Source: an uncultured Clostridia bacterium
GTDB taxonomy: Bacteria; Bacillota; Clostridia; UBA1381
Reading direction: 5' to 3'
NCBI GenBank assembly: GCA_934444735.1
Contig: CAKSDE010000026.1
Coordinates: 1-21,642 of the forward strand
DNA length: 21,642 bases
A program made the position numbers and the translations under genes. Within the stretch, counting starts at the first letter, position 1, and each line of letters opens with the position of its first letter. The notes beneath the pieces were generated by a model. That model had not been told where the DNA came from. It did not search any database and was given only the letters and a program-made list of their open reading frames with translations. Shown piece by piece: positions 1-6,757 of the stretch.

Positions 1-123
1 ATAAGCAAGCATTATGCGCATAGCTTTGCAGAGTACAGAGCCGCCGCAATGGAAGTTGTGGGAAAATCTTTTGAACAGCTCGGAAATAACCAAAATTATT
101 TAAGTCTTTCGGATAGTTTTTAA
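1..123 (+). CDS. C-terminal end of a cut-off gene, possibly a tyrosine recombinase/integrase
   Basis: Reading frame 1 is open from the first base to a TAA at 121-123, giving 40 residues of a protein whose start lies outside the window. The fragment contains K-H-Y-A-H-S-F about 35 residues from the end. A Y-x-H motif at that distance from the C-terminus is what the catalytic tyrosine of phage-type tyrosine recombinases looks like, followed by an Ala/Glu-rich amphipathic helix as is usual for the family. The R-H-R part of the active site would be upstream and cannot be seen. Position supports the idea: the gene reads toward the 3' end of guaA, a recognised insertion site for integrative elements, and integrase genes normally sit next to their attachment site. 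The fragment is too short to be certain; it could be the tail of an unrelated protein. Confidence 0.45.
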   Translation: MSKHYAHSFAEYRAAAMEVVGKSFEQLGNNQNYLSLSDSF

Positions 124-154
124 TGCTTGATTTATCTTTTTAAGTACGAATGAA

Positions 155-212
155 TTTGTAGACAACTTTGTAGTCAAAAAGTTTTGACTACATACAAAAA
201 ATTAGTCTACAA
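155..212. repeat. Nested inverted repeats between the integrase-like tail and guaA
   Basis: An outer 8-bp inverted pair, TTGTAGAC (156-163) and GTCTACAA (205-212), encloses a perfect 11-bp inverted pair, TGTAGTCAAAA (169-179) and TTTTGACTACA (182-192), separated by two bases. All arms share the GTAG-A/T-C theme, and 157-163 and 168-174 also read as near direct repeats. The block follows the integrase-like stop codon and precedes the guaA terminator. It could be recombinase or excisionase binding sites at an element end, or a terminator-like hairpin for the incoming gene, although no T-run follows the inner stem. Confidence 0.6.
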
Positions 213-230
213 TACGAAAATTCACAAAAA

Positions 231-279
231 GAAAAATCGCCACAAACCTTGATTTTACAAGGGTTTGCGACGATTTATA
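231..279 (-). terminator. Rho-independent terminator of guaA
   Basis: Read on the minus strand, about 20 bases after the guaA stop, AAATCG...CAAACCCTTG pairs with CAAGGTTTG...CGATTT. The long stem has two G-U wobbles and one bulged C and is followed by an interrupted T-run. The wobbles only pair well in the minus-strand RNA, so it is oriented for guaA. Confidence 0.75.
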
Positions 280-301
280 AAAAGTTACAAAATGTCAAAA
301 T

Positions 302-1834
302 CTACTCCCACTCAATTGTAGCGGGCGGCTTGCTTGTAATATCGTACACGATACGATTCACGTGCTTTACCTCATTTACAATTCTGTTTGAGCATTTTTC
401 CAAAACATCATAAGGTATTCTCGCCCAATCTGCCGTCATGAAATCGGTGGTTGTAACCGCACGAAGTGCCAAAGTATAATCATATGTTCTGCCATCACCC
501 ATAACACCCACACTCTTCATGTCGGTAATTACCGCAAAATACTGGTTAATCTTACGGTCATAGCCTGCCAACGCAATTTCTTCTCTGAATATTGCATCCG
601 CATCGCGCAGTATATCAAGCTTGTCCTTTGTAATCTCACCTATTACTCTTACCGCCAACCCCGGTCCCGGGAAAGGCTGACGCCAAACAAGATTCTCGGG
701 GATTCCGAGTTCTATTCCCAATTGTCTTACTTCGTCTTTAAATAAGTTTCTCAGCGGCTCAATAATTTCTTTAAAATCAACGTGTTCGGGCAATCCTCCG
801 ACATTATGATGACTCTTTATAACCGATGCGTCCCCCGCGCCGCTCTCGATAACGTCCGGGTAAATCGTACCCTGTACCAAAAAGTCAACTTTACCTATCT
901 TCTTTGCTTCCGACTCAAATACTCTTATAAACTCTTCGCCGATAATTTTTCTCTTTTTTTCCGGTGCCGTAACACCTGCAAGCTTCCCTAAAAATCTTTC
1001 CTGCGCGTTAACCCTTACCATATTTATGTCAAACTGCTCACGAAAAACCTTTTCTACTTCATCGCCTTCATTTTTTCTCAAAAGACCGTTATCCACAAAT
1101 ATACAAGTAAGCTGTTTGCCTACCGCTTTATGAATCATAACGGCCGCAACCGAACTGTCAACACCTCCCGACAGTGCACACAATACCTTTTTATCGCCAA
1201 TCTTTTCCTTCAGTGCCTCGATTGACTTTTTCGCATAATCCGACATCAGCCAATCGCCTTTACAGTTACATACCTTATATAAAAAGTTTTTAAGCATCTG
1301 TTTTCCGAACGGGGTATGATTCACCTCCGGGTGGAACTGAACGCTATAGAGCTTCTTTTCTGTATTTTCATATGCGGCATAAGGAGCAGATGCTGTTTTC
1401 GCAACCGCTTTAAATCCTGCCGGCAATTCCGAAACATAATCGGTATGGCTCATCCAGCAAACATTTTCTTTTTCTATTCCGTCAAACAGGAGTGAATCGG
1501 AAAGCTCAATCTCTGTTTTTCCGTACTCACGTTTTTCGGCACTTGCCACTTTACCGCCCAAAACGTACGCCATAAGCTGATTACCGTAGCAAATCCCCAA
1601 GATAGGAACACCCAGTTCAAATATTTCCTTTGAATATGTAGGCGCATTTTCCTCATATACGCTGTTCGGTCCACCGGTAAATATAATACCGACCGGATTT
1701 TCCGATTTTATCTTTTCGATATCTGTAGTATACGGCAGAACCTCGCAATAAACATTACACTCTCTTACCCTTCTTGCTATCAGCTGATTATACTGTCCGC
1801 CAAAATCAAGAACTATAACCTTCTCATTATTCAT
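302..1834 (-). CDS. guaA: GMP synthase (glutamine-hydrolysing)
   Basis: The enzyme converts XMP, ATP and glutamine to GMP in the last step of guanine nucleotide synthesis in the cytoplasm. The 510-residue protein has the usual full length. An N-terminal class I glutamine amidotransferase domain carries the nucleophile Cys82 in GICYGNQ and the His168/Glu170 pair in QFHPE. An ATP pyrophosphatase domain follows with the P-loop SGGVDSS at 222-228, and the C-terminal dimerisation domain ends in the conserved PPATIEWE. I chose the ATG at 1834 (MNNEKVIVLDFGGQ) because AGGTGAGG lies about 10 bases upstream; the frame is open for 14 more codons to 1876, but these lack family similarity and overlap the likely transcription start. 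The gene has its own promoter and terminator. No purine riboswitch is visible in the roughly 40-base leader. The 3' end faces the integrase-like tail. Confidence 0.97.
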   Translation of the reverse strand: MNNEKVIVLDFGGQYNQLIARRVRECNVYCEVLPYTTDIEKIKSENPVGIIFTGGPNSVYEENAPTYSKEIFELGVPILGICYGNQLMAYVLGGKVASAEKREYGKTEIELSDSLLFDGIEKENVCWMSHTDYVSELPAGFKAVAKTASAPYAAYENTEKKLYSVQFHPEVNHTPFGKQMLKNFLYKVCNCKGDWLMSDYAKKSIEALKEKIGDKKVLCALSGGVDSSVAAVMIHKAVGKQLTCIFVDNGLLRKNEGDEVEKVFREQFDINMVRVNAQERFLGKLAGVTAPEKKRKIIGEEFIRVFESEAKKIGKVDFLVQGTIYPDVIESGAGDASVIKSHHNVGGLPEHVDFKEIIEPLRNLFKDEVRQLGIELGIPENLVWRQPFPGPGLAVRVIGEITKDKLDILRDADAIFREEIALAGYDRKINQYFAVITDMKSVGVMGDGRTYDYTLALRAVTTTDFMTADWARIPYDVLEKCSNRIVNEVKHVNRIVYDITSKPPATIEWE

Positions 1835-1855
1835 AAATTTATGCCTCACCTTTCC

Positions 1856-1869
1856 GCCGTACACACGGC
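1856..1869 (-). other. Small stem-loop in the guaA leader
   Basis: GCCGT and ACGGC form a 5-bp stem with a 4-base loop at the very start of the predicted guaA transcript. It may stabilise the 5' end. It is too small to be called a regulatory element. Confidence 0.3.
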
Positions 1870-1882
1870 TCACCATGCATTA

Positions 1883-1911
1883 ATTATACTTTATCAGCCA
1901 AAAAATGTCAA
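1883..1911 (-). promoter_or_regulatory. Promoter of guaA
   Basis: On the minus strand a consensus TTGACA (1906-1911) is followed after exactly 17 bp by a consensus TATAAT (1883-1888). It starts immediately after the stop codon of the upstream EIIC gene, so guaA need not depend on read-through. The expected start is near 1876, leaving a leader of about 40 bases. Confidence 0.88.
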
Positions 1912-1921
1912 CACCGAAATT

Positions 1922-2968
1922 CTACAGATCAAGCTTAAGATCATCTTTTTTTATCCAGCCCAATTTTCTCGACAACTCACCCAGCAAAAAGCATATTACT
2001 GCCGGCAATACAAACGATACCATAATAAGACCTATCCAATGCATCGGAGTTATCGCAACACCATCATTTAACCACCCCGTATATACGCCGATCTGACCGA
2101 CAAAACCACAAGTACCCATACCCGAGGATACCGCAGGACCATTCATCTTCAAACCGAATACACAGGTTGCAATCGGTCCCGTTATTGCCGATGTCAGCGT
2201 CGGCGCAATCCATATCTTTGGATTTTTCACAATATTCCCTATCTGAAGCATACTCGTTCCCACGCCTTGCGCTACAAGTCCGCCCCACTTATTTTCTCTA
2301 AAGCTCATCACCGCAAAACCTATCATCTGTGCGCAGCACCCTGCCAGCGCCGCGCCGCCAGCTAAACCCGTAAGCGAAAGACCGGCGCATATTGCCGCGC
2401 TCGAAATAGGCAAGGTAAGTGCCACGCCGATAACAACCGACACAATTATCCCCATCCAGAACGGTTCAAGCTCTGTTGCCCACATTACAACATTTCCGAC
2501 AGCCGTTGCCGCAACACCAATATACGATGCAATTGCCATTGCCAGCAAAATCCCTGAGCATATCGTCACAATCGGCGTAACCAATATATCAAGCTTTGTT
2601 TCTTTGCTCACCGCTTTTCCCAGCTCTGCCGCAACGATCGTTATTATAAGCACCGCAAACGCACCGCCGGCGCCTCCAAGCTCATTTGCTGCCAATCCTA
2701 CAGCCGAAAGTGAAAAAAGAACCAATGGCGGTGCTTTTAGTGCAAAACCGATTGCAATTGCCATTGCAATTCCCTGAACCTGCTTTGCATAACCACCGAC
2801 AGTAACCAGTGTTTCAATCCCGAAACGTTCCCCCACGGTTGATAAAATAGTGCCGATTAAAAGTGATGCAAAAAGTCCTTGTGCCATTGCGCCCAGCGCA
2901 TCGATAAAATAACGTCTTGCCGAAAAGGTTATGTCCTTCCTTTTCAAAAAAGCCTTAACTTTTCCCAT
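1922..2968 (-). CDS. PTS EIIC-like membrane protein (PTS_EIIC_2 / PfoR-type)
   Basis: This 348-residue protein consists almost entirely of Gly/Ala-rich hydrophobic segments, about 8-10 membrane spans. It starts with a short basic cytoplasmic stretch (MGKVKAFLKRKDITFSARRY) and ends in a Lys/Asp-rich tail. The pattern, including the conserved KMNGPAVSSGMGTCG region near residue 280, matches what I recognise as the PTS_EIIC_2 family, to which the Clostridium perfringens PfoR protein belongs. Members are annotated as sugar-specific EIIC components, but the substrate is unknown. No EIIA or EIIB gene lies nearby, so phosphotransfer would need a partner elsewhere, or the protein is not a sugar permease. 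GAGAGGGG precedes the ATG at 2968. A short leader reading frame with its own ribosome binding site overlaps this start. Confidence 0.78.
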   Translation of the reverse strand: MGKVKAFLKRKDITFSARRYFIDALGAMAQGLFASLLIGTILSTVGERFGIETLVTVGGYAKQVQGIAMAIAIGFALKAPPLVLFSLSAVGLAANELGGAGGAFAVLIITIVAAELGKAVSKETKLDILVTPIVTICSGILLAMAIASYIGVAATAVGNVVMWATELEPFWMGIIVSVVIGVALTLPISSAAICAGLSLTGLAGGAALAGCCAQMIGFAVMSFRENKWGGLVAQGVGTSMLQIGNIVKNPKIWIAPTLTSAITGPIATCVFGLKMNGPAVSSGMGTCGFVGQIGVYTGWLNDGVAITPMHWIGLIMVSFVLPAVICFLLGELSRKLGWIKKDDLKLDL

Positions 2969-3009
2969 TTTTTTAAAACCCCTCTCTTCATTTTTCCACC
3001 TTTACTCAT
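2944..3009 (-). CDS. Possible 21-residue leader peptide overlapping the EIIC start
   Basis: On the minus strand an ATG at 3009 lies 7 bases after AGGAG and opens a 21-codon frame ending in TGA at 2944-2946. The product would be very basic (MSKGGKMKRGVLKKWEKLRLF). It overlaps the first 25 bases of the EIIC gene in another frame, so its translation would load ribosomes onto or across the EIIC start. It could equally be chance; nothing beyond the ribosome binding site supports it. Confidence 0.25.
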   Translation of the reverse strand: MSKGGKMKRGVLKKWEKLRLF

Positions 3010-3048
3010 TCTGCACTCCTGCCCCATTGCAAAGTGCATATTATATTT

Positions 3049-3077
3049 ATTATATCACTTAGCGAAGCCAAAGTAAA
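3049..3077 (-). promoter_or_regulatory. Probable promoter of the EIIC gene
   Basis: On the minus strand TATAAT (3049-3054) lies 17 bp downstream of TTTACT (3072-3077), a weak -35 match. The predicted leader is about 75 bases and contains the possible leader peptide. Confidence 0.55.
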
Positions 3078-3082
3078 CCTTG

Positions 3083-3121
3083 CAAAAAAAAGATTGGTAC
3101 ATTTTACTTGTACCAATTCTT
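3083..3121 (-). terminator. Terminator of the UgtP-like gene
   Basis: In minus-strand reading, ATTGGTACA (complement of 3109-3117) pairs with TGTACCAAT (complement of 3093-3101) around a 7-base loop and is followed by a run of eight Ts. It begins a few bases after the stop codon and ends just before the EIIC promoter, isolating the two genes. Confidence 0.85.
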
Positions 3122-3124
3122 TTT

Positions 3125-4228
3125 CTACCACCTATTCATAATAAATTCACATAAAGTCTCGGTTGATTTCGGTTTACCCAAGTGCGCCACACTTTCTTCC
3201 ATTAAATTCAGCCGCCATTGATTGTTCATAAGCTGATAGAGCGCTTCATCTAACGGGAATGTCTTTGTTATCATAACTCCCGCGCCGCTGTTTACCAAAA
3301 ATTCCATGTTTCTGTCCTCCTGCCCCGGGATTGGGTTTACCAAAATCGCAGGAAGTCCCTTTGCCATAAGCTCCGATGTCGTAAGTCCGCCCGGCTTTGT
3401 CACGATACAGTCCGCCGCGTCCATCATAACGTCTACGTTATCCACAAATCCGTACACATACACATCTTTTTTCCACTTTTTCGCTGAAACCGCCTTTTTC
3501 ATCTTCTCATTATTTCCGCAAACACACAAAACCTGAAAATCTCCGTCAAGCGATGTTATCTTTTCGATGTCCTCCAAAATATTTCCGAATCCCATAGATC
3601 CCATCATCACAAGAATCGTCATTTTATCCTTTATATCCAGTTCTTCCCTTGCTGCTTTTTTATCACCCTTTTGCGAAAATTTCATCTTTATCGGTATTCC
3701 GAACGGAAGTATTTTCTTTTCGGGAATACCTTTTTTTATCATCTGATTATTTAAAAGCTTATCTGCCGTGATATAGTAGTCCAGCTTGGTATTTTCCCAA
3801 AGCGGATGCACGGTAAAATCCGTCACAACGCCATATGTCGGACACTTGATATAGTTTTTGTTCTTCATATAGGTCATGAGCATACAGGCATAACTGTGCG
3901 TGCCGACAATCGCGTCTGCGCCGTAGGATATAACATACTCCTTAAGCTTTTTTGACACCATTCTCGACGACACCGCAATAGCCGACTTATCCCTTTCCTT
4001 ATTATTCTTATCCAGTTTATCGTATACCTTGCCGTAAATATCCGGCATATACTTTGTGGACAGTAAATATCCGTCCTGTATCGAATCGCCCAAAAATGTG
4101 CTTATATATTCAAAAGTGTCAAGCATCTCGCACTCCACACCGCGTTCCTTAAAATAATCGATCATAGCCTGTGCCGTCGAGTGATGACCGTAGCCTGCCT
4201 TAACAGAAATTATCAAAACTTTTTTCAT
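3125..4228 (-). CDS. Glycosyltransferase of the MGDG synthase / UgtP family (GT28)
   Basis: The family transfers a sugar from UDP-glucose or UDP-galactose onto diacylglycerol, making membrane glycolipids and anchors at the cytoplasmic face. The 367-residue protein has the expected two Rossmann halves. The N-terminal MGDG-synthase domain begins MKKVLIISVKAGYGHHSTA, with the GxGH signature at residues 12-15. The C-terminal half has the UDP-sugar site seen in GT28 enzymes: VTKPGGLTTSELMAKG, then NPIPGQEDRN, where the GG and Glu contact the nucleotide sugar. A GGAGG 8 bases before the ATG at 4228 fixes the start. It is monocistronic, with a promoter that faces the hpt promoter. Sugar donor, number of sugars added and even the lipid acceptor cannot be read from the sequence. 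Confidence 0.83.
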   Translation of the reverse strand: MKKVLIISVKAGYGHHSTAQAMIDYFKERGVECEMLDTFEYISTFLGDSIQDGYLLSTKYMPDIYGKVYDKLDKNNKERDKSAIAVSSRMVSKKLKEYVISYGADAIVGTHSYACMLMTYMKNKNYIKCPTYGVVTDFTVHPLWENTKLDYYITADKLLNNQMIKKGIPEKKILPFGIPIKMKFSQKGDKKAAREELDIKDKMTILVMMGSMGFGNILEDIEKITSLDGDFQVLCVCGNNEKMKKAVSAKKWKKDVYVYGFVDNVDVMMDAADCIVTKPGGLTTSELMAKGLPAILVNPIPGQEDRNMEFLVNSGAGVMITKTFPLDEALYQLMNNQWRLNLMEESVAHLGKPKSTETLCEFIMNRW

Positions 4229-4284
4229 TCATCAAACCTCCAATCAGTTATATAAAAAACATTTCATTATTTTATTATTTTCTA

Positions 4285-4313
4285 TTGAAAAAATATGCAT
4301 TATATATTATAAT
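4285..4313 (+). promoter_or_regulatory. Promoter of hpt
   Basis: TTGAAA (4285-4290) and a perfect TATAAT (4308-4313) are separated by 17 bp. The predicted start is near 4320, giving a leader of about 75 bases. Its -10 box is only 3 bp from the -10 box of the oppositely oriented promoter. Confidence 0.82.
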
Positions 4314-4316
4314 AAT

Positions 4317-4345
4317 ATTATACCAAATTCCGTTATCATTTTCAA
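4317..4345 (-). promoter_or_regulatory. Promoter of the UgtP-like gene
   Basis: On the minus strand TTGAAA (4340-4345) and TATAAT (4317-4322) are separated by 17 bp. It is a mirror image of the hpt promoter about position 4315, with identical boxes and spacing. The transcript would start near 4310 and run left through the hpt -35 box. Confidence 0.8.
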
Positions 4346-4393
4346 GTAATTTCGGAATTATTAATCAGTCAAAAAATTTTGGAGGAATTACAT

Positions 4394-4933
4394 ATGGCAA
4401 ACCCTTACATTGAAAGAGTTCTCGTATCGGAGGAGGAAATAAAAAAGACGGTAACGCGCCTTGCGGATCAGATAAACAAAGACTATAACGGCGAGGAGCT
4501 GCTCGTTGTCGTCATCTTAAAAGGCAGCATGATTTTTGCAGCAGACCTTGTAAAAGAGCTTACGATGCCCGTAACAATTGATTTCATGCGTGCTTCAAGC
4601 TACGGCTCGGGTACTGCGTCAAGCGGATTTATCAACATCAAGCAGGATCTCGGGACAGATATATCCGGGAAAAATGTTTTAATTATTGAGGACATTATCG
4701 ACAGCGGCAACACTCTTCATAAATTAAAAGAGCTTTTGCGTGAGCGCAATCCGAAAACAATCCGCATCTGCACGCTTTTGGACAAGCCTGCAAGACGTGT
4801 GACTCCCGTTGATGTCGAATACAGCGGAATCGCAATTCCCGACGAATACGTTGTCGGATACGGCTTGGATTACAACGAAATCTTAAGAAATCTCCCCTAT
4901 GTCGGAGTATTAAAAAGAGAAATCTATGAATAA
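4394..4933 (+). CDS. hpt: Hypoxanthine phosphoribosyltransferase
   Basis: The enzyme salvages hypoxanthine (and usually guanine) with PRPP to form IMP or GMP. The 179-residue protein has normal length. It shows the type I phosphoribosyltransferase fold: KGSMIFAADL near residue 43 in the pyrophosphate loop, a Ser-Tyr flexible loop at 69-70, and the PRPP-binding motif VLIIEDIIDSGNTL at 95-108 with its acidic pair. Near the C-terminus, VVGYGLDYNE is the usual purine-contact region. The frame is open from a TTG at 4379, but GGAGG at 4381-4385 lies 8 bases before the ATG at 4394, which is therefore the start. With guaA it forms the purine-related content of the left end, though the two are not cotranscribed. 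It ends at a strong shared terminator. Confidence 0.95.
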   Translation: MANPYIERVLVSEEEIKKTVTRLADQINKDYNGEELLVVVILKGSMIFAADLVKELTMPVTIDFMRASSYGSGTASSGFINIKQDLGTDISGKNVLIIEDIIDSGNTLHKLKELLRERNPKTIRICTLLDKPARRVTPVDVEYSGIAIPDEYVVGYGLDYNEILRNLPYVGVLKREIYE

Positions 4934-4973
4934 AAACAAAGTGGCAGCAAGATGCACTCCTAAAAGCATCACC

Positions 4974-5009
4974 AAAAAGTTGCAGTAAAACATTTACTGC
5001 AACTTTTTT
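4974..5009. terminator. Bidirectional terminator between hpt and mtaB
   Basis: A perfect 16-bp stem (4974-4989 with 4993-5008) with a 3-base loop has A/T tails on both sides, so it can stop transcription in both directions. The right arm runs into the mtaB stop codon (5008-5010), so for mtaB the hairpin begins directly at the end of the coding sequence. Confidence 0.9.
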
Positions 5010-6309
5010 AATTATCTTTTTCTATTTTTCCGTAAATTACTCCGTCCTTTACTTCTTCCAAAATAACCGGCAAATTCTTTCCCGACAAATTCTCATCCGT
5101 TTTAACCGCAACGGTTATATAATTATCGGTTTTTCCCTCAAAAAAGCCGCCCTCCATAGGCTGCTCAAACAAAACATCATATGTTTTGCCGATAAATGAG
5201 CGCAAAAACTTATCGCGGCTTTTTTTGGTTATCTCCGCAATAACCTTGCTCCTCTTTTCCTTTACCGCAGGATCTATCTGATCGCGCCTTTTTGCCGCAG
5301 GAGTGCCCTTTCTCGGCGAATACTGGAAAATATGCGCGTCCGAAAAATCTATCTCTCTCACAAATCCGGCGCATTTTTCAAATTCCTCGTCTGTCTCCCC
5401 CGGAAATCCCACCATTATATCCGTCGTTATCGCCACATCGGGATAAACCGCCCTCAAGCCGTCAACAATTTTTTTATATTCCTCAACGGTATATTTTCGG
5501 TTCATTCTTTTAAGCGTTTCATTGCAGCCGCTTTGCAGTGAAAGATGAAAATGATGGCACAGCTTATTGCAGCCTGCGACCGCCGATATAAAATCCTCAT
5601 TTAAAGTCATCGGCTCAATAGAACTGAGCCTGATTCTCTCAATGCCGTCAATCTCATTGACAATTTTTAAAAGCTTCGCAAGGTTCATATTCTCCAGATC
5701 CACACCGTAGGACGCAACATGAATCCCTGTTAATATTATCTCCGAAAAGCCGTTCTTCACAATATTTTTAATCTCGGCGATAATCTTTTCGGGTTCTCTG
5801 CTGCGTACAGGGCCTCTTGCATATGGGATAATGCAGTATGTGCAAAATTGACTGCACCCCTCCTGAATCTTTATATATGCCCTTGTACGCTCGGAATATG
5901 TCGTGATCGATAGCTCCTCAAATTCGTGCGAGTGCATGATATCCCCCACCTTTACCGACGGAGTTTCTTTATCGGCGCTTTCAACCAGATCAACTATATT
6001 ATGCCTTTCGTTTGTCCCGACAATCAGATTTACACCGTCGATCTTCAATATATCCTCCGGCGCCGTCTGAGCATAACAGCCCGTCACCGCGATGACCGCA
6101 TTCGGGTTCGCCTTTTTGGCACGCCGTATAATCTGACGTGATTTCCTGTCACTCATTCCCGTTACGGTGCAGGTATTTATAACATAAACATCGGATACGT
6201 CCTCAAATTTTACAATTTCATATCCTCTGTTTTTAAAAAGCTCTGTCATCGCTTCCGTTTCGTATTGATTAACCTTACAGCCTAAGGTATAAAACGCTGC
6301 GGTTTTCAC
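5008..6309 (-). CDS. mtaB: tRNA t6A37 methylthiotransferase MtaB
   Basis: This radical-SAM enzyme adds a methylthio group to threonylcarbamoyl-adenosine at tRNA position 37, giving ms2t6A and improving decoding of ANN codons. The 433-residue protein has the full three-part layout. The N-terminal methylthiotransferase domain carries Cys11 (TLGCKVNQ), Cys47 (NTCTVT) and Cys78 (TGCYAQ), which bind the second iron-sulfur cluster. The radical-SAM domain has Cys152, Cys156 and Cys159 (CSQFCTYC). A C-terminal TRAM domain follows. The LGCKVNQYE signature separates MtaB from MiaB and RimO. I place the start at the GTG at 6309 because the product then begins MKTAAFYTLGCKVNQ like its relatives. A TTG at 6321 is in frame but only 2-3 bases from the AAAGGA ribosome binding site. 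The spacing to GTG (13 bases) is long, so the start is uncertain by four codons. Confidence 0.93.
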   Translation of the reverse strand: MKTAAFYTLGCKVNQYETEAMTELFKNRGYEIVKFEDVSDVYVINTCTVTGMSDRKSRQIIRRAKKANPNAVIAVTGCYAQTAPEDILKIDGVNLIVGTNERHNIVDLVESADKETPSVKVGDIMHSHEFEELSITTYSERTRAYIKIQEGCSQFCTYCIIPYARGPVRSREPEKIIAEIKNIVKNGFSEIILTGIHVASYGVDLENMNLAKLLKIVNEIDGIERIRLSSIEPMTLNEDFISAVAGCNKLCHHFHLSLQSGCNETLKRMNRKYTVEEYKKIVDGLRAVYPDVAITTDIMVGFPGETDEEFEKCAGFVREIDFSDAHIFQYSPRKGTPAAKRRDQIDPAVKEKRSKVIAEITKKSRDKFLRSFIGKTYDVLFEQPMEGGFFEGKTDNYITVAVKTDENLSGKNLPVILEEVKDGVIYGKIEKDN

Positions 6310-6349
6310 TTTTTGAGTCAAATCCTTTCTGTTACTTTTTATCGTTAAT

Positions 6350-6378
6350 AAAATATTAAATTTTGGTTAATTTTTCAA
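6350..6378 (-). promoter_or_regulatory. Probable promoter of mtaB
   Basis: On the minus strand TTGAAA (6373-6378) and TATTTT (6350-6355) lie 17 bp apart. The -35 box is back to back with that of the HPr-like gene. Confidence 0.6.
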
Positions 6379-6385
6379 TATCCTC

Positions 6386-6414
6386 TTGACTATATTCAAA
6401 AAAAGATGTATTAT
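6386..6414 (+). promoter_or_regulatory. Promoter of the HPr-like gene
   Basis: TTGACT (6386-6391) and TATTAT (6409-6414) are separated by 17 bp. In the leader, the 10-bp palindrome TGCAGCTGCA (6437-6446) lies between TTGTA (6425-6429) and TACAA (6454-6458). It might bind a regulator, but no matching regulator is encoded nearby. Confidence 0.75.
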
Positions 6415-6478
6415 ATACGTGTAGTTGTAAAAAGGGTGCAGCTGCAAATTGTGTACAATAAAAGGGAGGATCTTATTT

Positions 6479-6709
6479 ATGAAAACATTTCACTTGATGC
6501 TCAACTCAATCAACGACGTTAAAGATTTCGTTAACATCGTATCAAAGTACGATTTTGACGTTGATTTAACTTCGGGAAGATACGTAGTTGACGCAAAATC
6601 AATCATGGGCATTTTCAGCCTTAACCTTTCAAAACCTATCAAGGTTGAAGTTCACAGCGACGATTGTGATGAGTTTATGAACGAGTTAAAGAGATTTATT
6701 GTCGACTGA
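6479..6709 (+). CDS. HPr-like protein lacking the phosphocarrier histidine
   Basis: HPr passes phosphate from enzyme I to PTS EIIA through His15 and is regulated by phosphorylation of Ser46. This 76-residue protein (start ATG 6479, AGGGAGGA 8 bases upstream) aligns with HPr through MKTF at the start, SKYDFDVDL at 22-30, and AKSIMGIFSL at 39-48, which matches the Ser46 region; the serine is Ser41 here. The loop that should read G-I/L-H-A-R-P is shortened and reads NSINDVKDF, with no histidine. It therefore cannot act as a normal phosphocarrier. Bacillus Crh shows the same logic (residue 15 changed, Ser46 kept) and works as a catabolite-repression cofactor. Whether this protein is a substrate of HPr kinase is inference. 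It stands alone with its own promoter and terminator. Confidence 0.85.
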   Translation: MKTFHLMLNSINDVKDFVNIVSKYDFDVDLTSGRYVVDAKSIMGIFSLNLSKPIKVEVHSDDCDEFMNELKRFIVD

Positions 6710-6728
6710 TTAAGCCGTACATTCCTAA

Positions 6729-6757
6729 AAGAAGCTGATTTATCGGCTTCTTTTTTT
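6729..6757. terminator. Terminator between the HPr-like gene and rbgA
   Basis: AAGAAGC pairs with GCTTCTT, and the stem can be extended by GA/TC through a T-G wobble. Seven Ts follow on the plus strand. The A-run on the left is short, so it is stronger for the HPr-like gene than for rbgA, whose stop codon (6756-6758) lies inside the T-run. Confidence 0.8.

Noticed and set aside
1835..1876. Purine riboswitch controlling guaA
   Set aside because: The leader is about 40 bases, shorter than the aptamer, and holds only a 5-bp stem-loop.
6350..6414. Face-to-face promoters between mtaB and the HPr-like gene, as at hpt
   Set aside because: Here the -35 boxes are next to each other and the -10 boxes point outward, the ordinary divergent layout without mutual blocking.
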